A DNA stretch of 64,000 nt from assembly GCA_045541975.1 (NCBI GenBank), contig JAZQKB010000022.1, positions 1-64,000 of the forward strand, written 5' to 3'. This document shows, one piece after another, positions 50,659 to 58,882 of this stretch. Position 1 is the stretch's first letter; every line of letters begins with the position of its first letter. Source of the stretch: SIG452 sp045541975. GTDB lineage: Bacteria > Bacillota > Clostridia > UMGS1840. A program made the translations under genes and the position numbers. The notes beneath the pieces were generated by a model. That model was not told the DNA's origin. It saw only the letters and a program-made list of their open reading frames with translations, and did no database searches.

Positions 50659-51990
50659 ATGAACCAAACCATTCATATTGTTGGCGGTGGGCTGGCGGGT
50701 GTGGAAGCAGCCTATGTCATCGCCAACTTAGGCGGATTTGTGAAGCTTTATGAAATGAAGCCTCATAAAAAATCACCTGCCCATCATAGCGACAATTTAG
50801 CAGAGCTTGTCTGCTCCAATTCATTAAAAGGGAACCGTATTTCCAATGCTTGCGGACTGCTCAAAGAAGAACTTCGTCTGCTGGGTTCTCTTTGTATGAA
50901 AAGTGCAGAATTATCCCGTGTTCCTGCAGGAGACGCCTTAGCAGTGGACCGTGATAAATTTTCGGCTTACATTACCGAAACGATCCAAAATCATCCCAAT
51001 ATCGAGGTGATTTCCGAAGAAGTGACCGAAATTCCGGATGGTATCTGTATCTTGGCAACAGGTCCTCTGACCTCGGAACCTTTGGCAAAGGAAATTGCCA
51101 AACTTTTGGGTGAAGAAAGTCTGTACTTTTTTGATGCGGCAGCACCTGTGGTGGCAAAAGACAGCATTGATATGTCTGTTTGCTATAAAATGGCACGTTA
51201 CGGAAAAGGTACTGCCGATTATATCAACTGTCCTTTTACCAAAGAGCAGTATGATGCTTTTTATGAAGAGCTAATCCATGCCAAACTTGCGCCTCTGCAT
51301 TTGGAGGAAGAACAGAAAATCAAGGTATTTGAAGGTTGTATGCCCATTGAAGTAATGGCAAAACGAGGTGAAAAAACCTTACTGTTTGGCCCCATGAAGC
51401 CGGTTGGCTTACCTGATCCCGAAACGGGCAAAGAATACCATGCGGTGGTTCAGCTTCGTCAGGAAAATGCAGAGGACACCTTGTATAACTTGGTCGGTTT
51501 TCAGACCAATTTAACCTTCCCTGAGCAAAAACGGGTATTTTCTATGATTCCCGGCTTAGCCAATGCTGAATTTTTACGTTACGGTGTGATGCACCGCAAT
51601 ACCTACATTAATGCCCCAAAAAATCTTAAGCCTACCAATCAGCTGAAAAAACATCCTCATCTGTTTTTAGCAGGGCAGATGACCGGGGTGGAAGGCTATG
51701 TGGAATCCATGGCATCGGGCCTTTTGGCAGGGGTGAATGCTTACTTATATGCCAACGGACAAGAACCCCTTGTGTTCCCGAAAGAAACGGCACTTGGCTC
51801 TTTATTAGGCTATATTACCGATGAAACCATCGAAAATTTCCAACCTATGAATATGAATTTTGGCATCTTACCGAAATTAAACGAACGAATCAAATCCAAG
51901 CAGGAGCGTTACGAAAAAATTGCTACGATTGCTTTGGAAAACATGAAAGAATTTATCTCTCATAACAAAATCTTACGAGGAGAACCGTAA
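50659..51990 (+). CDS. trmFO: FADH2/methylene-THF-dependent tRNA (m5U54) methyltransferase
   Basis: 443-residue flavoprotein forming m5U54 in the T-loop of tRNA. FAD motif VGGGLAGVEAAYVIA at residues 6-20, catalytic Cys in ELVCSNSLKGN (about 53), second Cys in FEGCMPIEVMA (about 226) and GQMTGVEGYVESMASG. Starts 3 nt after topA, with no gap before the following gene, so strongly coupled. Confidence 0.96.
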   Translation: MNQTIHIVGGGLAGVEAAYVIANLGGFVKLYEMKPHKKSPAHHSDNLAELVCSNSLKGNRISNACGLLKEELRLLGSLCMKSAELSRVPAGDALAVDRDKFSAYITETIQNHPNIEVISEEVTEIPDGICILATGPLTSEPLAKEIAKLLGEESLYFFDAAAPVVAKDSIDMSVCYKMARYGKGTADYINCPFTKEQYDAFYEELIHAKLAPLHLEEEQKIKVFEGCMPIEVMAKRGEKTLLFGPMKPVGLPDPETGKEYHAVVQLRQENAEDTLYNLVGFQTNLTFPEQKRVFSMIPGLANAEFLRYGVMHRNTYINAPKNLKPTNQLKKHPHLFLAGQMTGVEGYVESMASGLLAGVNAYLYANGQEPLVFPKETALGSLLGYITDETIENFQPMNMNFGILPKLNERIKSKQERYEKIATIALENMKEFISHNKILRGEP

Positions 51991-53832
51991 ATGGCAACAC
52001 AAAACTTACAGAACCGTCTGGACGAAATCTTATGCGAGGTGGAAAAACCTGCCCGCTATGCCGGTGGAGAATACAACAGTGTTGTGAAAGACTGGGATCA
52101 GACCGATTTGCATTTCACTTTCTGTTTTCCCGATTTGTATGAAATCGGCATGTCACATCTGGGCATAAAAATTTTATACGACATCTTAAACCGTCGGGAC
52201 GATATCTGGGCAGAGCGTTCCTTTATGGTTGCTCAGGACATGGAAGATAAACTAAAAGAAAAGGGGATTCCGCTCTATTCGTTGGAAAGCAAAATGCCCT
52301 TAAAAAAACACGATATTATCGGTTTTACCTTGCAGTATGAACTGTCTTATTCTTCCATTTTGTCCATGCTTTCCTTAGCGGAAATTCCGCTGTTGGCAAA
52401 AGACCGTGATGATACTTATCCGTTGGTCTGCGCAGGCGGCCCCTGTGCCTTTAATCCCGAGCCGTTAGCCGATTTTATCGACTTCTTCATGATTGGCGAA
52501 GGAGAAGATGTCATCGTAAAAGTGTCTGACATCGTGTTAGCCGGCAAGAAAAACGGTTCTTCCAAAGCAGATATTTTAAAAGAACTTGCAACCTTGCAGG
52601 GCGTGTATGTTCCTTCTTTGGTGGAAGTGACTTATCACGATGACGGCACCGTGGCATCCATTTCTAAAACCGTGGAAAAAACGGTGATTGAAAATTTGTC
52701 TGATGCCATTTTCCCCACAAAACTGGTAGTCCCCTTTGTGGAAGCGGTACACGATCGAATCACGTTAGAAGTGATGCGTGGATGTATGCGAGGATGCCGA
52801 TTCTGTCAGGCAGGCTATATTTATCGTCCCAAACGGGAAAAAGATGCAGACAAGCTGTCTGAGATTGCAAAATTATCTTTTTGCAACACCGGTTACGAAG
52901 AAATTTCGTTGTCTTCGCTCTCCACCAGTGATTATTTGCAATTAAAAGATTTAAAATCGAAATTAAATGAATTTACCAAAGAAAAAATGATTAATTTGGC
53001 TTTGCCCTCTCTTCGTATTGATAATTTTCACGAAGAAGCGCTGGAAAGCTTATCTGAAGTGCGAAAAAGCTCTCTCACCTTTGCACCTGAAGCAGGAACT
53101 CAGCGAATGAGAGACATTATCAACAAAAATATTTCTGAAGAAACTATTTTAAACACCATGCAGTTTGCCTACGAAAACGGATGGTCCACCGTAAAACTGT
53201 ATTTTATGATTGGTCTTCCTTTTGAAACCGACGAAGATGTTTTGGGCATTTGCGAATTGGTGAAAAAAATTGAATCCCTTTATTACAGTGTTCCCAAGGA
53301 ACAGCGAGGCAAACGCTTTGGTATTACCGTTTCGGTGTCTACCTTTGTGCCAAAACCGCATACACCGTTCCAGTGGGCGCCTCAGGATTCTTTTGAAACC
53401 ATTTTACACAAACAGAATTTGTTAAAAGAGAATTTGCGTTCCAAAAATATCCGCTTAAACTGGCATGATGCTGAGACCTCCGTTTTAGAGGCTGTGTTTG
53501 CCCGTGGCGACCGCCGACTGGGCAAGGTGCTGTTAGAAGCTCATCAGTTGGGCTGTAAACTGGATGGCTGGAACGAATACTTCTCCTTTGAAACTTGGCA
53601 AAAAGCATTCCAAAATGCCAATGTGGATATGACCTTCTACAGTGAACGGGAACGTTCTTTGGAGGAAGTATTACCCTGGGATGTAACCTTCTGCGGCGTA
53701 ACCAAAGATTTTTTCAAACGGGAACTGTTATTGGCAAAAGAAACTCTTACCACGCCCAACTGTCAGGACAAATGTGCAGGCTGCGGCGCCAACCGTTATC
53801 AGTGTGACAGTATATGTCATAATAGAGGTTAG
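51991..53832 (+). CDS. TIGR03960-family B12-binding/radical SAM protein
   Basis: 613-residue protein: N-terminal B12-binding-like fold (about 40-190, FPDLYEIGMSHLGIKILYD, CAGGPCAFNPEPLADF), radical-SAM core with CMRGCRFC (CxxxCxxC, about 265-272) and QAGYIYRP, and a Cys-rich C-terminus (CAGCGANRYQCDSICHNRG). The family usually travels with a DUF2344 (TIGR03936) gene, which is absent here. The ATG immediately follows the trmFO stop. Substrate unknown; the family is often found near tRNA/ribosome genes. Confidence 0.9.
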   Translation: MATQNLQNRLDEILCEVEKPARYAGGEYNSVVKDWDQTDLHFTFCFPDLYEIGMSHLGIKILYDILNRRDDIWAERSFMVAQDMEDKLKEKGIPLYSLESKMPLKKHDIIGFTLQYELSYSSILSMLSLAEIPLLAKDRDDTYPLVCAGGPCAFNPEPLADFIDFFMIGEGEDVIVKVSDIVLAGKKNGSSKADILKELATLQGVYVPSLVEVTYHDDGTVASISKTVEKTVIENLSDAIFPTKLVVPFVEAVHDRITLEVMRGCMRGCRFCQAGYIYRPKREKDADKLSEIAKLSFCNTGYEEISLSSLSTSDYLQLKDLKSKLNEFTKEKMINLALPSLRIDNFHEEALESLSEVRKSSLTFAPEAGTQRMRDIINKNISEETILNTMQFAYENGWSTVKLYFMIGLPFETDEDVLGICELVKKIESLYYSVPKEQRGKRFGITVSVSTFVPKPHTPFQWAPQDSFETILHKQNLLKENLRSKNIRLNWHDAETSVLEAVFARGDRRLGKVLLEAHQLGCKLDGWNEYFSFETWQKAFQNANVDMTFYSERERSLEEVLPWDVTFCGVTKDFFKRELLLAKETLTTPNCQDKCAGCGANRYQCDSICHNRG

Positions 53833-53839
53833 CAAAAAG

Positions 53840-54937
53840 ATGAAAAAACTGATTATTGAAACCGAAAAATTAGCGGAAAACGTGAAAAATATCAAAGCAT
53901 TCTGCAAAGATAACACCATTTTCGCAGTGGTCAAAGGGGACGGTTACGGTCTGTCCTTGCTTGCTTATGCCAATTTTTTAAGAGAGCAGGGAATTGCCCA
54001 TTTTGCCGTTTCCGAATCCCAAGAAGCGATTGCTTTAAAAAGTGACGAACGGTTTTCGGATGCTATTGTTTTACTGTTAACACCCGAAAACAATCCCGAA
54101 TTGGTGAAAGAGTTACTCCAAAAAGGTGTTACCTTAACAGTGGGGGCCATCTCTCATCTGGAGCTGATAGAAAAAGTTGCCAAAGAACTGGAAGTTGCAC
54201 CTTCGGTACATTTAAAGGTGGACACAGGCTTTGGTCGGTTCGGTTTTTCTTATCGGAATGAGCAGGATATTATTGCCGCAGTGGACAAGCATTTAAAAAC
54301 CGTCAAGTTTACAGGGATTTTTACCCATTATTCCTGTTCTTTTGAACCAAAATACAAAATCACAAAAACCCAGGATGAACGCTTTGATTGTATCTTAGCA
54401 AAACTTCGTGCAACCTATCCTGGTTTCTTAGAAAATTTACTCATTCACAGTGCCAATTCCTGCGGTGCGCTTTTATATCCCAACAAAAACCGCAATGCTG
54501 TTCGGATTGGTTCTGCCTTTTTGGGACGTTTGCCTATGAAGTCTCCCGTGAAACTCCATCGGATTGCCTATTTAGAGGTGCGGGTACTGGATGTAAATTC
54601 CTTGCAAAAAGGCGATAATGTTGCTTACGGAAATACCTACAAAGCGAAAGCAAATATGAATACCGCCGTGATCGGAATCGGCTACAAAGACGGTTTCTTT
54701 ACCACCAAGCAAAACGATGCTTATCGGTTCATTGATGTGCTTCGTTATCTGTATACCGATTTTCGATCAATTGGGAAAAAACAGTATTTGTATCAAGGTA
54801 AATACGAAATTTTAGGTCGGGTAGGAATGTATTGCGCAATCGTAAAAAATGACGGCAGTCTTCATGTGGGGGATCTTGTAAAAGCGGACTGTAATCCCTT
54901 GTTTATTGATTCTGCAATTTGTCGGGAATACCGTTAA
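53840..54937 (+). CDS. alr: alanine racemase-like PLP enzyme
   Basis: 365-residue fold-type III PLP enzyme that would interconvert L- and D-alanine for peptidoglycan. Schiff-base Lys32 in AVVKGDGYG, HLKVDTGFGRFG, HSANSCGAL and VAYGNTY (catalytic Tyr region) are present. Divergent feature: the usual GRVCMDQ motif reads GRVGMYCAIV, so the conserved Asp after Met is replaced by Tyr. Starts 7 nt after the radical SAM gene. Could be a racemase for another amino acid, so specificity is moderately sure. Confidence 0.82.
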   Translation: MKKLIIETEKLAENVKNIKAFCKDNTIFAVVKGDGYGLSLLAYANFLREQGIAHFAVSESQEAIALKSDERFSDAIVLLLTPENNPELVKELLQKGVTLTVGAISHLELIEKVAKELEVAPSVHLKVDTGFGRFGFSYRNEQDIIAAVDKHLKTVKFTGIFTHYSCSFEPKYKITKTQDERFDCILAKLRATYPGFLENLLIHSANSCGALLYPNKNRNAVRIGSAFLGRLPMKSPVKLHRIAYLEVRVLDVNSLQKGDNVAYGNTYKAKANMNTAVIGIGYKDGFFTTKQNDAYRFIDVLRYLYTDFRSIGKKQYLYQGKYEILGRVGMYCAIVKNDGSLHVGDLVKADCNPLFIDSAICREYR

Positions 54938-54958
54938 ACACGGAAAGGAGAGCATCAA

Positions 54959-56233
54959 ATGGAATATGTTCTTTTAGCATTATCTATCGTGATTTTAGTG
55001 CTTTTGATTGTGCTGTTGGCCGGCAAAAACAATCAGAATGACTTTAGTAATCTCCGTATGGAATTAACCAATCAGCTGAAAAATATGTCCGATTTGTTAA
55101 ATGAGTCCCAAAAGCAAGGCTCCGAGCATCAGGACGCCAGAATCAAAGATTTAAACAACCGCTTTGAATCTTTTCAGAAAGATGTTTCCGAGCGGCTGAA
55201 ATCCTCCGAAGAACGGTTGAACCAGTTTTCTTTAAATAATGAGAAAAAACTGGAGCAGATTCGGGAAACGGTGGAAAACAAACTGACAAAAATTCAGGAA
55301 GACAACAATAAAAAACTGGAAAAAATGCGGGAAACCGTGGACGAAAAACTGCAAAAAACCTTAGAAGACAGAATCGGAAAATCCTTCCAATTAGTTTCCG
55401 AGCGGTTGGAAGAAGTGTATAAAGGTTTAGGAGAAATGAAAACCTTAGCATCCGGTGTGGGTGACTTAAAAAAAGTGCTTTCCAATGTGAAAACCCGTGG
55501 AATTTTAGGGGAAATTCAGCTTGGTGCCATTTTGGAACAGATGTTTTCACCTGACCAGTACGAGCAGAATGTGGCGGTGAAGCCGGGAAGTGCAAACGTG
55601 GTGGAATTTGCCATCCGTCTACCCGGTGACGGCGAAGAACCCTTGTATCTTCCCATTGATGCCAAATTCCCTGTGGATGCCTATACTCAGTTAACCGATG
55701 CCTACGATACTGGTGATGTTGCGCAGATTGAAGCGGCAAAAACCGCTTTGGACCGCCGTATCAAGCAGTTTGCAAAAGATATCAGCGAAAAATACATATC
55801 ACCGCCGGAAACCACCGATTTTGCGATTATGTTTTTGCCGGTGGAAGGTCTTTATGCCGAGGTGGTGCGTCACGGATTAGTGGAAGTGTTGCAGCGTGAT
55901 TATAAAATTAATTTAGCAGGACCTACCACCATCTGTGCATTTCTGCAAAGCTTACAAATGGGCTTTAAAACACTTGCGATTCAAAAACGTTCCAGCGAAG
56001 TGTGGAATGTGCTGGGTGCCGTAAAATCCGAATTTCAAAAATTTTCCGATGTGATAAAATCTGCGCAGCAACGTCTGGATCAGGCTCACGGAGAATTGGA
56101 AAAACTGGTAGGAGTACGAACCCGTGCCATCGTGCGAAAATTAAACAGCGTTTCCTCTTTATCCGAAGAAGAAACCAAAAAGATTTTGCCCGATGTTTCT
56201 GATGTGTTAGATACAAGCGATCCCGTTGAATAA
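54959..56233 (+). CDS. rmuC: DNA recombination protein RmuC
   Basis: 424 residues: one N-terminal TM helix (about 3-24), long coiled coil (about 30-150) and the RmuC nuclease-like core (about 165-370; GILGEIQLGAILEQMF, LPIDAKFPVDAY, AIMFLPVEGLYAEV). RmuC limits recombination at inverted repeats. Located between alr and pncB with a strong AAAGGAGAG RBS. Confidence 0.93.
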   Translation: MEYVLLALSIVILVLLIVLLAGKNNQNDFSNLRMELTNQLKNMSDLLNESQKQGSEHQDARIKDLNNRFESFQKDVSERLKSSEERLNQFSLNNEKKLEQIRETVENKLTKIQEDNNKKLEKMRETVDEKLQKTLEDRIGKSFQLVSERLEEVYKGLGEMKTLASGVGDLKKVLSNVKTRGILGEIQLGAILEQMFSPDQYEQNVAVKPGSANVVEFAIRLPGDGEEPLYLPIDAKFPVDAYTQLTDAYDTGDVAQIEAAKTALDRRIKQFAKDISEKYISPPETTDFAIMFLPVEGLYAEVVRHGLVEVLQRDYKINLAGPTTICAFLQSLQMGFKTLAIQKRSSEVWNVLGAVKSEFQKFSDVIKSAQQRLDQAHGELEKLVGVRTRAIVRKLNSVSSLSEEETKKILPDVSDVLDTSDPVE

Positions 56234-56248
56234 AGAGAAGGTGCTGTT

Positions 56249-57697
56249 ATGAAATTTAATCCGAATCTCAATTTGTCTATGCTTACCGACTTTTATGAAT
56301 TTACCATGTCCAACGGTTACTTTAAAAACGGTATGAAGGATACCGAGGTAGCTTTTGATTTGTTTTTCAGAAAAGTCCCAAACGATGGAGGCTATGCCAT
56401 TATGGCAGGTCTTGAGCAGATGATTGAATACATCAACAATCTGCATTTTTCCAAAGAGGATGTGGAATATCTTCGTGGAAAGGGCATTTTTTCCGAAGAG
56501 TTTTTAGAGTATCTTTCAAACTTTTCTTTTTCCTGTTCTGTGTGGGCAATTCCTGAAGGAACCCCCATTTTTCCCATGGAGCCTGTTGTAAGTGTTCGTG
56601 GCCCCGTAATTGAAGCACAGTTGATGGAGACCATGCTCTTGCTTACCGTAAACCATCAGTCTTTGATTGCTACCAAGGCAAACCGTATTGTGCAGGCATC
56701 CGAAGGCAGAGCTGTAATGGAATTTGGCTCCCGCCGTGCCCAGGGGTATGACGGTGCGATTTACGGTGCCAGAGCAGCCTATATTGGCGGCTGTGCCGGA
56801 ACTGCCTGCACCGTTACCGATCAGCTCTTTGATATTCCTGCCTTGGGTACCATGGCGCACAGCTGGGTGCAGATGTTTGATACTGAGCTGGAAGCTTTTC
56901 AAACTTATGCAAGCTGTTATCCTCATGATTGCACACTGTTAGTAGATACCTACAATGTGTTAAAGTCTGGGATTCCCAATGCAATTAAAGCCTTTGATAC
57001 CGAAGTGGTTCCCAGAGGATTTCGTCCCAAAGGAATCCGGATTGACAGCGGTGATATTACCTACTTATCCAAAAAAGCAAGAAAAATGCTGGATGAGGCC
57101 GGGTATCCCGATGTGAAAATTGTGGCATCTAACTCATTGGATGAATACATCATTCGTGATATGTTAAATCAGGGTGCCAAGGTGGATACCTTTGGCGTTG
57201 GGGAACGGCTCATCACTTCCAAATCCGAACCGGTATTTGGCGGTGTGTATAAATTGGTTTCCGTTTTCCGTGACGGGGAAGAAATCCCTAAAATCAAACT
57301 GTCGGAAAACGTGTCTAAAATTACCATTCCCGGTTTTAAGAGTCTGTATCGACTGTATTCCAACGAAACGGGAAAAGCAATTGCTGACGTGATTACAAAA
57401 TATGACGAAACTTTTGACGGTATCACTGAGTATGAACTTTTCCATCCTCAGTTTACTTGGAAGAGAAAAACGGTGACGAACTTTACCGCAAGAAAATTAC
57501 TGATTCCCATTTTTGAAAACGGGAAACAGGTGTATACCTCTCCTTCCTTAAAAGAATTAAAGGATTACTGCGAAAAAGAGGTTGCCACCTTGTGGGATGA
57601 AGTCACCCGATTTGAAAATCCGCATACCTACTATGTGGATTTGTCTCCCGATTTATGGCAGATTCGGGATAACATGCTCCAGCAGCACCATGAATAA
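56249..57697 (+). CDS. pncB: nicotinate phosphoribosyltransferase
   Basis: 482-residue NAD-salvage enzyme forming nicotinate mononucleotide. NLSMLTDFYEFTMSNGYF at the N-terminus, FGSRRAQGYDGAIYGARAAYIGG, MAHSWVQMF with the phospho-accepting His, and GIRIDSGDITYLS. Length matches the longer Gram-positive form. Last gene of the long same-strand run; 15 nt after rmuC. Confidence 0.95.
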   Translation: MKFNPNLNLSMLTDFYEFTMSNGYFKNGMKDTEVAFDLFFRKVPNDGGYAIMAGLEQMIEYINNLHFSKEDVEYLRGKGIFSEEFLEYLSNFSFSCSVWAIPEGTPIFPMEPVVSVRGPVIEAQLMETMLLLTVNHQSLIATKANRIVQASEGRAVMEFGSRRAQGYDGAIYGARAAYIGGCAGTACTVTDQLFDIPALGTMAHSWVQMFDTELEAFQTYASCYPHDCTLLVDTYNVLKSGIPNAIKAFDTEVVPRGFRPKGIRIDSGDITYLSKKARKMLDEAGYPDVKIVASNSLDEYIIRDMLNQGAKVDTFGVGERLITSKSEPVFGGVYKLVSVFRDGEEIPKIKLSENVSKITIPGFKSLYRLYSNETGKAIADVITKYDETFDGITEYELFHPQFTWKRKTVTNFTARKLLIPIFENGKQVYTSPSLKELKDYCEKEVATLWDEVTRFENPHTYYVDLSPDLWQIRDNMLQQHHE

Positions 57698-57772
57698 TTT
57701 TCATCAGTTGAGCATATTTTTAGCATAAAATCGGAAAAATCTGCCGAACTTTTTTGCATTTTTGCAGAAGAT

Positions 57773-57801
57773 TTCACAGCAAAATCTGTTTATGCTATCA
57801 T
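57773..57801 (+). promoter_or_regulatory. candidate promoter for the mgtC-like gene
   Basis: TTCACA (57773-57778), 17-nt spacer, TATCAT (57796-57801), 26 nt before the start codon. Confidence 0.6.
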
Positions 57802-57827
57802 AATCTACTGGTGAAAGGAGGGAAAAC

Positions 57828-58484
57828 ATGGAGCAGATTATTTTCCATCAAAATCTGATGTATTTTATTCGCTTGTTGGTTGCCGGTTTATGTGGTGTAA
57901 TCATTGGTTTTGAACGAACAAACCGTGCGAAGGAAGCCGGTCTTAGAACGCACTGTATTGTTGCGATTGCATCCTGTCTTATGATGCTGGTTTCGATATA
58001 CGGATTTATGAATATCGAAGGTATTACCAACCGTGATCCTGCCCGTATTGCGGCGCAGATTGTCAGTGGTATCGGTTTCTTGGGTGCTGGTATGGTGTTT
58101 GTGAAACATCAGATGATCAGCGGTCTTACCACGGCTGCCGGTATTTGGGCAACTGCGGGTATCGGTATGGCAATCGGTTGCGGTATGTATGTGGTGGGCG
58201 TTTTAGGAACAGTGCTGATTTTATTGGCACAAACGGTGCTACATTTTCGTACCAAATTTACCGCAAAACGGAAAAGCAAAATTCTTACAGTCAAGAGTAT
58301 TGAAAATGCGGATGTGATTAAAGAACGGTTTGCGGAAAACAAAATCACAGTGTTTGATACCAATATTGTAAAGAAAAACGGAATGTTTACCTATGTGTTT
58401 TACATAGAAATTCCACACGATTTAAACGAAGAAGAATTTCTTCGTTCCATTCCGTATGACTGTGGCTTAAAAAGCGAAATATAA
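57828..58484 (+). CDS. MgtC/SapB family membrane protein
   Basis: 218 residues: five hydrophobic helices with the MgtC signature FIRLLVAGLCGVIIGFERTNRAKEAGLRTH at the start and ARIAAQIVSGIGFLGAGMVF, then a cytosolic ACT-like domain (about 148-218). Family members are linked to Mg2+ limitation and membrane potential. GGAGGG RBS; its own promoter and terminator suggest a single-gene unit. No Mg2+ riboswitch is visible in the short leader. Confidence 0.9.
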   Translation: MEQIIFHQNLMYFIRLLVAGLCGVIIGFERTNRAKEAGLRTHCIVAIASCLMMLVSIYGFMNIEGITNRDPARIAAQIVSGIGFLGAGMVFVKHQMISGLTTAAGIWATAGIGMAIGCGMYVVGVLGTVLILLAQTVLHFRTKFTAKRKSKILTVKSIENADVIKERFAENKITVFDTNIVKKNGMFTYVFYIEIPHDLNEEEFLRSIPYDCGLKSEI

Positions 58485-58491
58485 TTCATTG

Positions 58492-58530
58492 AAAAAAGGA
58501 ACTGCTCCCGAGGGATGCAGTTCCTTTTTT
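58492..58530. terminator. bidirectional terminator after mgtC-like gene
   Basis: 14-bp perfect stem AAAAAAGGAACTGC / GCAGTTCCTTTTTT with an 11-nt loop. A-tract plus T-tract allow use by the reverse-strand gene as well. Confidence 0.9.
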
Positions 58531-58584
58531 CTTAAGAGAGGATTTAAAAAATTGAGATAGAAATGGCTTGTTTTTTGAGAACAG

Positions 58585-58815
58585 TCAGGATTGTGTTACC
58601 AGGGCTTCCTTAGATTCCTTAATGGCAACATCCAGCCGTTTTTTTGCCAGGTTTAAATTCATAATGGCGATATCAATATATTCATCCCGGGTAACTTCGT
58701 TAAATTTACTCCAGGCAATGGCAACCTCCTGCTTTGCTTCCATCACTGCGTCATAGGAGGGGTTTTCTTCCGGCTTTTGAAATAACGATGCAATTTTTTT
58801 AAATAAGTTTTCCAT
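58585..58815 (-). CDS. DUF2508 (YaaL-like) small protein
   Basis: 76 residues, mostly helical. The central stretch AWSKFNEVTRDEYIDIAIMN resembles the DUF2508 core (A-x2-x-FNEVT-x-IDxAI). The family is widespread in spore formers and of unknown function. RBS GAAAGGCGG on the reverse strand. Lies 67 nt downstream of the portal-like gene on the same strand, so it may share its transcript. Confidence 0.75.
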   Translation of the reverse strand: MENLFKKIASLFQKPEENPSYDAVMEAKQEVAIAWSKFNEVTRDEYIDIAIMNLNLAKKRLDVAIKESKEALVTQS

Positions 58816-58882
58816 TCGGGTTCCGCCTTTCTCACAGTTTTTCTATCCAAAGTATATTCCATTTTTATGAAAAATATACCTG

